Of a stretch of 47,238 nt of DNA, positions 38,030 to 44,313 are shown one piece after another. Under the pieces are notes generated by a model, which made no database searches, had not been told where the DNA came from, and was given only the letters and a program-made list of their open reading frames with translations. Origin of the DNA: an uncultured Brevibacillus sp. (lineage in GTDB: Bacteria > Bacillota > Bacilli > Brevibacillales > Brevibacillaceae); NCBI GenBank assembly GCA_946402065.1, contig CAMIVR010000021.1, forward strand, positions 1 through 47,238. The letters run 5' to 3'. Every line of letters starts with the position of its first letter. The first letter of the stretch is position 1. A program made the translations under genes and the position numbers.

Positions 38030-38853
38030 TCGCGCCGGGCGAAGCACTCCGGCAGGTTCGTCAGCAAAAGCCGCTCGTTCATCACATCATGAATCAAGTG
38101 ACGATGGGCTTTGTCGCCAATGGTTTGCTCGCGTTAGGCGGCAAGCCGTTGATGGCCCGTCACAAAATCGAAGCAGCGGAAGCAGCAAGCAAAGCTGACG
38201 CTCTGGTGCTCAACATCGGCACACCCGAGCCTGACATTGTCGAAGCCATGCTGTTGGCCGGACAGGAAGCGAACCGGCGCAGCATCCCGATCGTGTTTGA
38301 TCCCGTCGGAGTCGGCTTGTCGCAGTTTCGCCGCCAAGCCGCCGAGCAGATTCTCAGTCAGGTAAAGCCGACTGCGATCTGCGGGAACGCCGCTGAGCTC
38401 AGCTTCTTGCTGGACAGCAACTGGCTGGGCCGCGGTGTAGACACGAGCGATGTAAAGCGCGCTCCGAGCGACATCGCCCTGCAGGTAGCGAAGCAGTATC
38501 GCACGCTTGCGATTCTCACTGGCCAGACCGATGTCATTTGTCAAGACGATCGTGCCGCTGTCATCGAACACGGCGATGAATGGCTGAGCTTGGTCACAGG
38601 TACGGGGTGTCTGGCCACTTCTGTCGTCGCCGCGTTTTTGGCCGTTCGTTCGCGGTCACCGGAAGGTCCAACCGTAGAGCAGGAGCAGTGGGAGCGCGGC
38701 ATTGCCGCCATGTGTTCCCTCGGACTGGCGGCAGAGGCAGCAAAGCCTGAGGCGACGGGGCCGGGCAGCTTTCAAATGGCCCTCCTGGATGCGCTTTACG
38801 GATTGGATGAGACAAAACTGACCGAGCAGGCGAAAATCACCTATCTCACGTAG
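38026..38853 (+). CDS. thiM: Hydroxyethylthiazole kinase
   Basis: Salvages 4-methyl-5-hydroxyethylthiazole; 275 residues. It has HHIMNQVTMGFVANGLLALGGKPLMA (thiazole site), VLNIGTP, PIVFDPVGVG, ICGNAAELSFL and the Gly-rich kinase motif VTGTGCLATSVVAAFLA with the catalytic Cys. It is translationally coupled to thiD. Together with thiE and thiW this makes a salvage-oriented operon (no thiC or thiG here). Confidence 0.96.
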   Translation: MIAPGEALRQVRQQKPLVHHIMNQVTMGFVANGLLALGGKPLMARHKIEAAEAASKADALVLNIGTPEPDIVEAMLLAGQEANRRSIPIVFDPVGVGLSQFRRQAAEQILSQVKPTAICGNAAELSFLLDSNWLGRGVDTSDVKRAPSDIALQVAKQYRTLAILTGQTDVICQDDRAAVIEHGDEWLSLVTGTGCLATSVVAAFLAVRSRSPEGPTVEQEQWERGIAAMCSLGLAAEAAKPEATGPGSFQMALLDALYGLDETKLTEQAKITYLT

Positions 38854-38933
38854 CGTCCAGCCCGTATCGAACGCCTTTTGCCTTCTCGGTACATTTCATC
38901 TGAAAGACTACTAATCAAAGGGGTGTAAAATAA

Positions 38934-39614
38934 ATGTCACAGGGTAGAATCGACAGTGAAACCATGCGCCGCCACCTTTCCCTCTACCTCGTCATGGGCA
39001 GCAACAACTGTCAACAGCCGCCATTACAGGTATTGCAGGAAGCGATTCAGGGGGGGATTACGCTGTTTCAGTTTCGCGAAAAAGGCACCGGCGCACTGCA
39101 GGTCGAGGACAAACTGGAATTGGCCAGACACATGCAAGCACTCTGCCGCAGCCAACAGATTCCCTTCATCGTCAACGACGATCTCGAACTGATGCTCGCC
39201 TTGGACGCAGACGGCATTCACATCGGCCAGGAAGACGCGCCGATTGAGCAGGTCAGACAACAGATCGGGGATAAAATTCTCGGTGTCTCTGCACACAATC
39301 CCGAAGAAGCGTTGCTCGCTCTCGAGCTGGGAGCAGATTATCTCGGCGTCGGCCCGATGTATGCGACAGCGACGAAAAGCGATATTCGTGAAGTGCGCGG
39401 GCCGCAGGTGGTAACCGAAATCAGGCAGGCTGGCGTTGGCGCACCGATCGTAGGCATTGGCGGAATCACTTCCGGTCGTATCCATCCGGTCATCGCCGCA
39501 GGGGCTGACGGTGTAGCGGTAGTGTCTGCGATCAGCCAGGCGGATGCACCGCAAATGGCTGCCAAACAATTGCAAAGAGAGGTGTTTGAGGCATGTTTAC
39601 TCCGCAAAAACTGA
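38934..39614 (+). CDS. thiE: Thiamine phosphate synthase
   Basis: Joins HMP-PP and thiazole phosphate to thiamine phosphate. TIM barrel, 226 residues, with GGITLFQFREKGTGAL, VNDDLELMLALDADGIHIGQED (Mg and pyrophosphate site), SAHNPEEALLALELGADYLGVGPMYATATKSD and IVGIGGITSGRI. The ATG start at 38934 follows AAAGGGGTG. The 80-base gap after thiM has no terminator. Confidence 0.96.
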   Translation: MSQGRIDSETMRRHLSLYLVMGSNNCQQPPLQVLQEAIQGGITLFQFREKGTGALQVEDKLELARHMQALCRSQQIPFIVNDDLELMLALDADGIHIGQEDAPIEQVRQQIGDKILGVSAHNPEEALLALELGADYLGVGPMYATATKSDIREVRGPQVVTEIRQAGVGAPIVGIGGITSGRIHPVIAAGADGVAVVSAISQADAPQMAAKQLQREVFEACLLRKN

Positions 39615-40096
39615 CGGTCATGGCGGTGCTGGTCGCGCTGGGAACGATCAGCTCGCATCTGCTCTACATTCCGACCGGATTTGCCAAAGCGTTTCCCGTG
39701 CAGCATGCGATCAACGTCACGGCTGCTATCTTGCTCGGCCCTGTGCCTGCTGTGATCATCGCCTTTGTCATGAGCCTGCTGCGCAATCTGCTCGGTGTCG
39801 GCACCATTCTCGCCTTCCCCGGCAGCATGATCGGCGCTATGCTCGCCGGACTGATGTATCGGAAATTCCGGCGTACATGGGCGGCAGGCATCGGCGAAGT
39901 GTTCGGAACGGGTGTACTCGGCTCGCTGCTCTCCGTGCCGTTTGCGCAAATTTTCATGGGAAACGCTGTCGGGATGTTTGCTTTCTTGCCGGCTTTTCTT
40001 ACCAGCAGCTTCTGTGGGGCTGTGATTGGAGTGTTCCTGCTGCGGGTGATTGAAAAGACGCCTTATAGCAAACGGCTGTACGATCAGGCGAGATAG
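39593..40096 (+). CDS. thiW: Thiazole/thiamine precursor uptake protein ThiW (ECF S component)
   Basis: A 167-residue membrane protein with about five segments, matching ThiW: LYIPTGFAKAFPVQHAINVTAAILLGPVPAVIIAFVMSLLRNLLGVGTILAFPGSMIGAMLAGLMYR. In Firmicutes ThiW genes lie under TPP riboswitches and are predicted to be the thiazole-specific S component of an energy-coupling-factor transporter; the shared A/T components must be encoded elsewhere. The ATG overlaps thiE by 22 bases. It is last of the operon and has a terminator behind it. Confidence 0.92.
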   Translation: MFTPQKLTVMAVLVALGTISSHLLYIPTGFAKAFPVQHAINVTAAILLGPVPAVIIAFVMSLLRNLLGVGTILAFPGSMIGAMLAGLMYRKFRRTWAAGIGEVFGTGVLGSLLSVPFAQIFMGNAVGMFAFLPAFLTSSFCGAVIGVFLLRVIEKTPYSKRLYDQAR

Positions 40097-40125
40097 ACTG
40101 AAAAAGTGGAAAAAGTTTCAAAATA

Positions 40126-40166
40126 TAGTGCTCCCGGGGTTCTTCGTCTAAGGTTCGGGAGCACTT
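40126..40166. terminator. Terminator of the thi operon (possibly bidirectional)
   Basis: AGTGCTCCCG (40127-40136) / CGGGAGCACT (40156-40165), a perfect 10-bp stem. The stop of the opposing small gene (40148-40150) sits in the loop. Confidence 0.8.
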
Positions 40167-40357
40167 TCTGATTTTAATTTTATCGCCTTATCGTTTTCAC
40201 TTGGGACAAGCGTGACCGCCCGTATCACTGCATCCGGGTTTCCTTGACGAATTATCGCTTTTGCTTCAGCAAAATCTAATGCCTTTATATTTCGGTAATA
40301 CACCACACCACAAGAATCCTGATATTCCACCGTATATTCAGTTTGTCCGGTTTCCAT
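40148..40357 (-). CDS. Small hypothetical protein, function unknown
   Basis: 69 residues: a beta-strand-rich N-terminal part YTVEYQDSCGVVYYRNIKALDFAEAKAIIRQ and a charged C-terminus. No family was recognised. The ATG at 40357 has GGGTGGGTGA upstream, and the stop is in the loop of the thi-operon terminator. It is AT-rich, at the left edge of the accessory region. Confidence 0.55.
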   Translation of the reverse strand: METGQTEYTVEYQDSCGVVYYRNIKALDFAEAKAIIRQGNPDAVIRAVTLVPSENDKAIKLKSESAPEP

Positions 40358-40380
40358 CTTGAATCACCCACCCGTATTTT

Positions 40381-40548
40381 TTAACCTTTACGAATCATTT
40401 CATCGATGAGCCCATAATCCTTCGCATCTTGCGCATCCATAAAGTTATCGCGATCAGTGTCTTTTTCGATTTTCTCGATAGGTTGCCCCGTTTGCCGAAC
40501 GAACATCTGATTTATCCGATCACGCATGCGTAATATGCGAATAACGCT
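40381..40548 (-). pseudogene. ClpP-type protease remnant, C-terminal part only
   Basis: Reading the minus strand gives an in-frame stretch [52 protein letters not shown] (breaks added) ending in TAA. This is the C-terminal fifth of a ClpP-family serine protease, with the DTDRDNF motif that carries the catalytic Asp. The Ser and His of the triad and the other 140 residues are absent. The frame is closed upstream by TAG at 40552-40554. Too short to be a gene by length, it is best read as a truncated relic. It directly follows the beta-sandwich gene, whose stop lies at 40547-40549. Confidence 0.85.
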
Positions 40549-41071
40549 ATTCTAGGCGGTATTTCTTTTCAAGATAGGCGTACTCATTACTTCTTATCTC
40601 GTATATTCGTGGTCGGATATTCACCAAATCATTATGTGGTGCGGATGAACTGGCCACATGGCTAGCTATTTCTTTTACACGCTCAATCACTTGTTCATCA
40701 ATTTCTAGTGAATCCATTTCATCTTCGTTAACGAACTGGATAGAGACTTCTTGGCTCAAAGCCTTCCGGTTGTTATGGTTATCTTTGTAATTGAGAACCA
40801 CTTTAATGGATGCTTTACCACAATCGACTGCGGATTGTGTGTAAAGTTCAAAAAGTACATCTTGATCTTTTGACAAATCCAATAAGATACCAATCGAATC
40901 ATTTTCTTCATACCGATTGAGGTTCGGTGTACGAAAAAGACCGTCAGGGAGAGCAATTCGCAATTTCGCTTTATCATGTAACGAAGAATCCCAGGGAGAA
41001 AGCTGAATCCATAAATGATTCATACCTTCTTCTCGTTCCATAATTGATTTCGCTAACCTCAAATTGATCAT
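40547..41071 (-). CDS. Hypothetical beta-sandwich protein, MerR-linked
   Basis: 174 residues, AT-rich, no signal peptide. The middle (about residues 15-120) looks like an Ig-like or NEW3-type beta sandwich: [71 protein letters not shown], then a helical charged C-terminus ([16 protein letters not shown]). No family was recognised. It overlaps the MerR stop (TGATG, ATG at 41071; a TTG three bases earlier is also possible), so it is co-translated with the regulator. A clpP relic follows directly. Confidence 0.6.
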   Translation of the reverse strand: MINLRLAKSIMEREEGMNHLWIQLSPWDSSLHDKAKLRIALPDGLFRTPNLNRYEENDSIGILLDLSKDQDVLFELYTQSAVDCGKASIKVVLNYKDNHNNRKALSQEVSIQFVNEDEMDSLEIDEQVIERVKEIASHVASSSAPHNDLVNIRPRIYEIRSNEYAYLEKKYRLE

Positions 41072-41487
41072 CAATGGATTTCACCTCTTAATACCTCAGA
41101 AACAGAATCAATAACTTTTTGTTTTAATTCGGCAGAAATTCGAGGGCTTAACGTAATTGCAACATCCTCATTTATTAAAAGCGTCTCGTTTTCTAAAACA
41201 CGGCTCGGGTTATAAATATGAATTTGTTGGCCGACCTTTTCCACCTCTTCTAAAGAGAGAGCTTTTAACTTTTCTTGGATGGATGCTAAGGTTTCGCCGG
41301 TTCTCGTTAAGGTGATGATGGCTCGAAAATAGTGAATGTGTTTATCTGTATATACCCGTTTATTTCCGACCAATTCCAGAGGTGGCACTATCCCTATTTG
41401 TGTGTAGTAACGTACTGTTCTCAAATTCATTCTGGCGTCATCTTGTTGAAGAATCTCCGCAATCTGTTTAGCGGTATAACTTTTCAT
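41071..41487 (-). CDS. MerR-family transcriptional regulator
   Basis: 138 residues. The N-terminal winged helix reads SYTAKQIAEILQQDDARMNLRTVRYYTQIGIVPPLELVGNKRVYTDKHIHYFRAIITLTRTGETLASIQEKL, the MerR HTH plus wing. A short dimerisation helix and a C-terminal stretch (LLINEDVAITLSPRISAELKQKVIDSVSEVLRG) follow. No Cys cluster is present, so it is not a metal-sensing type. The ATG has GGGAGG upstream. An inverted repeat at 41519-41553 is a likely own operator. It is first in the cassette with the beta-sandwich protein and the ClpP relic. Confidence 0.85.
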   Translation of the reverse strand: MKSYTAKQIAEILQQDDARMNLRTVRYYTQIGIVPPLELVGNKRVYTDKHIHYFRAIITLTRTGETLASIQEKLKALSLEEVEKVGQQIHIYNPSRVLENETLLINEDVAITLSPRISAELKQKVIDSVSEVLRGEIH

Positions 41488-41518
41488 GGAAACCTCCCTT
41501 CACACCAAACTGATAAAG

Positions 41519-41553
41519 TAACAGTAAAATGTATTTTGTACAGTTTACTGTAA
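41519..41553 (-). promoter_or_regulatory. Inverted repeat, likely MerR-type operator
   Basis: TAACAGTAAA (41519-41528) and TTTACTGTAA (41544-41553) form a 9-of-10 inverted repeat separated by 15 bases, 32 bases before the MerR start. It sits where the promoter should be, and autoregulation is inferred. Confidence 0.55.
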
Positions 41554-41579
41554 TGATGCTCATTCCGTCAACAACATTC

Positions 41580-41796
41580 AGGTAAAGGAGGAACATTTTT
41601 CTTGAGGGGTTGCTGAATTAGACTGACCCCCGAACGAGAAACAGCGACAATCAAGGACAAAATGATATCATCCTAGACTGCCGCTGATTTATTAAACTGT
41701 ACTTCCCGTAGCTTAGCCATCATGCTACACCGCTGAGGATGAAAAAAGTTAACCTATGCAGCCGCCAAGTACCTCGGTCAGCCGCCTTCCTTGCGT
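41580..41796. other. Stretch without a recognised gene
   Basis: No reading frame of significant length. There is an isolated AGGAGG followed by a TTG and an early stop (41586-41620). The only minus-strand start of note gives a 16-codon peptide (MMAKLREVQFNKSAAV). It may be debris of an insertion, but nothing can be named. Confidence 0.4.
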
Positions 41797-42870
41797 TTAC
41801 CATTTAACCGAGATACCACTAATATTGCCGATGTCAAAATTGGCGATAAATACGGTAACATCCGGTTTTCCCTCGTGTTTTAACACATATCCTCCCCAGT
41901 CTCTGCCGCCATAAGCCGTATACCCCGTGACATCCAATCCAAATATGCTTTGGATCAGCGGTTTTGCCACAGACACCACTTCATTTATCGACTTGATTCG
42001 ATAATCCGTTACATAGCCGATGTGATAGACTTTGCCCGTTCTGGCTCCCACCTGAACGGAATAACGGTCTTGCGTATTGGTGAGCTTCCACATTTCTTCC
42101 TTCTTATCTGAAGATTTGCTCGCTTCGGTAAAGGAGAAACGCTTGTTGTTCGAGATGTGCATGAACGCTTTTTCCGCGATGGACACATACTTTTGATCCA
42201 CATCATCAGGCTTGTACTCGATTAAGAAAGCGGACACTTTATTGGTTTTCACGTCAACTTGAGCGTATTGCTGTTTGCCTGCCTTCGTATTCTCTAAATA
42301 GAAAGACAACGTTGTTTTTTCTTTGTCTTGAAAGAGATGACCTTGTTCAAAATGAACATCTTGTTTCGCTACCTGAAATGCGGCTCGTGCAGTCTCCACA
42401 TATTTTTTGTACATATCCGGCAACTCATTAACGCTTACCATTGCGTAAACAGTACGAACTTCCAATGAATTCGGTTTAAACGTTACAATGGACTCCCGAT
42501 CCTTTGTCCGCACAATCAAATAATCGGTCTCTTGCTCCGTCTCCTCAAAATGAAATTTTTTGGTAATTCCTGTCGCTTCAATGGCCTTTTGCGCAGCTGT
42601 ACTGATCTTTGTGTCTACGGAAGACGTACTTCCCGCTGTTTCTGCCGGAAACGAGAAAGGCTTCATCCAGATAAACGCAAACAACAGCGCACAAGTGACA
42701 AGCCCGCTTGCCATCCAGCCTACGTATTTTCCCCGCTTTTGCTGTTTGAGCATCTTTCGTCGTTCCTCCCGTATGTTCGCTAATATCTTTTCACTTTGGT
42801 CCCTGGCAAGAACCTGATTCGGGAAATTATGCAGTTCTTCCCAGGTTATCTGCTTATCGTGTAACGACAT
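41797..42870 (-). CDS. Membrane partner of the ECF sigma factor (putative anti-sigma factor)
   Basis: 357 residues. A cytoplasmic N-terminus of about 48 residues (ITWEELHNFPNQVLARDQSEKILANIREERRKML) is followed by one membrane segment (about 49-69) and a large extracytoplasmic part of about 285 residues. The outer part seems to contain repeated units: AAQKAIEATGI...VTFKPNSLEVRTVYAMVS, AEKAFMHISNNKRF...VQVGARTGKVYHIGYV and a PLIQSIFGLDVTGYTA tail. This resembles PepSY-type folds. Position and layout suggest an anti-sigma factor; no zinc-binding HxxxCxxC motif is present. It overlaps the sigma gene by 17 bases, ATG at 42870 with GGAGG upstream. Confidence 0.65.
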   Translation of the reverse strand: MSLHDKQITWEELHNFPNQVLARDQSEKILANIREERRKMLKQQKRGKYVGWMASGLVTCALLFAFIWMKPFSFPAETAGSTSSVDTKISTAAQKAIEATGITKKFHFEETEQETDYLIVRTKDRESIVTFKPNSLEVRTVYAMVSVNELPDMYKKYVETARAAFQVAKQDVHFEQGHLFQDKEKTTLSFYLENTKAGKQQYAQVDVKTNKVSAFLIEYKPDDVDQKYVSIAEKAFMHISNNKRFSFTEASKSSDKKEEMWKLTNTQDRYSVQVGARTGKVYHIGYVTDYRIKSINEVVSVAKPLIQSIFGLDVTGYTAYGGRDWGGYVLKHEGKPDVTVFIANFDIGNISGISVKW

Positions 42871-43387
42871 CTGTCATCGCCTCCGTTACAGGAACATTCT
42901 TGCCGGTTTGAACAGCTTTCATTGCCCTGTGCAAAGTTAAATGGACTTTGGCTTCGCTCCATCCTAATACTTCGGCAGTTTCCTTGCTCGATAATCCCTT
43001 GATCCCGCGCAAGATCAACACGTCCCGATACGAACGTTTCAACTGATTGATGGCGTCGTAGAGAATACGTTTGTTCTCACTTAACTCCAAGGACTCTTCA
43101 GGAGTTTTATCGCGCGAGACAAGCTGCTGCAAGAATAGATCCGGCAACCAGTTTCGCCATTTTTTCTTGCGTTTTTCATCGATGGCGACATTTCTCGCAA
43201 TGGCAAACAGCCACGTTTTTGGGTTCACAATCTCGGCTTGCTGGGGAGCCTTTAGGGCACGGATAAAGGTCTCTTGGACAAGATCGTCTATATCCTTTCG
43301 TCCTGTGTAGTAGACAAGAAAACGGTATACATCGTTGCTGTATGCTCGAAACCATTGTTCGATGCGCGCTCCGGCTATGTCATCCAA
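42854..43387 (-). CDS. ECF-type RNA polymerase sigma factor
   Basis: 177 residues. Region 2 reads WFRAYSNDVYRFLVYYTGRKDIDDLVQETFIRALKA (2.2 with DDLVQETF) and VNPKTWLFAIARNVAIDEKRKK. Region 4 reads QLKRSYRDVLILRGIKGLSSKETAEVLGWSEAKVHLTLHRAMKAVQ. The TTG at 43387 is the likely start: AGGAGGTG lies 8 bases upstream, and a TGAAAG-N17-CGTC promoter puts the transcript start near 43410, so the GTG at 43411 would have no leader. It is coupled to the downstream membrane protein by overlap. The inducing signal is unknown. Confidence 0.9.
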   Translation of the reverse strand: MDDIAGARIEQWFRAYSNDVYRFLVYYTGRKDIDDLVQETFIRALKAPQQAEIVNPKTWLFAIARNVAIDEKRKKKWRNWLPDLFLQQLVSRDKTPEESLELSENKRILYDAINQLKRSYRDVLILRGIKGLSSKETAEVLGWSEAKVHLTLHRAMKAVQTGKNVPVTEAMTDVVTR

Positions 43388-43417
43388 TTGTGTTCCACCT
43401 CCTTTTTCCACTGTAAA

Positions 43418-43444
43418 GACGCAAAAGGCTCTGTCGATCTTTCA
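43418..43444 (-). promoter_or_regulatory. ECF-type autoregulatory promoter
   Basis: On the minus strand TGAAAG (43439-43444), a 17-base spacer and CGTC (43418-43421). This is the layout known for ECF promoters (TGAAAC, 16-17, CGTC) with one mismatch, about 30 bases upstream of the sigma start. Confidence 0.6.
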
Positions 43445-43554
43445 CTATTATGCGGATCATTTTTCAAGCTTAGCATCAAACAATAGTTGATGGGCTGAAT
43501 GCCAACCTACTGCTTTATTTTCTAGTAATACTTTACTCAACTTTCCCACCTTAA

Positions 43555-43610
43555 AAAAACAACAGCATCGATGAATAGGGAACACCCCATTCGCGATGCT
43601 GTTGTTTTTA
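43555..43610. terminator. Long bidirectional terminator hairpin
   Basis: AAAACAACAGCATCG (43556-43570) / CGATGCTGTTGTTTT (43594-43608) with further inner pairing (GAATAGGG / CCCCATTC) and A/T ends. It lies just downstream of the formyltransferase stump and is probably the original terminator of that gene. Confidence 0.85.
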
Positions 43611-43629
43611 TGACCATTCGCTTACATTG

Positions 43630-43782
43630 CTAGGCAAGCTCGCGGACAAGTCGGCCACTGGCCTCGATCTTGCCTGCAGCAAGTTTGCCGATCACTTCAA
43701 TCAATAGCTCGACCTGATGGATGCGTGCAGCCAAGCTGTCGGCAGAATCGTCCTGCTCGACGGCTACGTATTGCAACGACCT
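43630..43782 (-). pseudogene. Formyltransferase (PurN-like) C-terminal remnant
   Basis: The minus strand reads in frame RSLQYVAVEQDDSADSLAA, RIHQVELLIEVIGKLAAGKIE, ASGRLVRELA and stops with TAG at 43630-43632. The order DDS-x-x-SLAARI-x-x-VE, then a helix and LAxGKI, matches the C-terminus of glycinamide ribonucleotide formyltransferase and related formyltransferases. The catalytic N-terminal domain is missing: the frame meets the transposase relic at about 43783. Normally purN sits upstream of purH, which makes this stump notable. Homology is by pattern only. Confidence 0.5.
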
Positions 43783-43784
43783 AG

Positions 43785-44124
43785 ATTCGGGAAAAAACAG
43801 AGTGTCTGAATCTTGCGTTAAGCCTTTGGCTAGAGGAATTGAGGAACTCCTCCCAGGCTAAAGCACTTGAAGCCATGATTGGCTTATTAAAATCGTTCCG
43901 CGAACAATTAGGGCGACTTGAGGCGCAGATTGAGGAGATTGCAGCTACATTCCCTGAACTAGAATGGATAGGGTCCATTCCCGGAGTCGGCGAGAAGCTG
44001 GCTGCCACCATCATTGCGGAAACAAGAGGGCAAGCCCTACAAGGTGGCTGTGATCGCTTGCGCCAACAAGCTTCTCCATCACATGCATGCCATCCTTACA
44101 AAAGGCGAGCCCTACAGAACTTAA
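43785..44124 (+). pseudogene. IS110-family transposase remnant (truncated, internally deleted, frameshifted)
   Basis: The first part, in one frame, contains EAMIGLLKSFREQLGRLEAQIEEIAATFPELEWIGSIPGVGEKLAATIIAETRG, the C-terminal transposase_20 helix-hairpin-helix region of IS110/IS116/IS902 transposases (breaks not intended). After RG, a different frame reads GKPYKVAVIACANKLLHHMHAILTKGEPYRT and TAA, which is the normal C-terminus. The stretch of about 50 residues expected between is absent, and the N-terminal DEDD catalytic domain is missing. The element cannot move. No terminal repeats are needed or seen for this family. Confidence 0.85.
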
Positions 44125-44313
44125 TACCATATTTACCCGGGAGTACCCGTGCCAACGGAGGCTTCTTTGTGTTGCCCAAAACAGATTAACAAGAATCCGG
44201 CCTTAATCCAAGCACGTTAGGATTGACAAACATTAGCTGGTTTCTTTATGTTTTGGCATGTGGCGGTGAGCAGTGTTTCCTTGCAAAAGCGAAGTCCATG
44301 GAACTCTGCGTAA

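Noticed and set aside
43388..43411. GTG at 43411 as the start of the ECF sigma factor
   Set aside because: It would fall at the predicted transcript start, and the ribosome site AGGAGGTG lies inside that longer frame.
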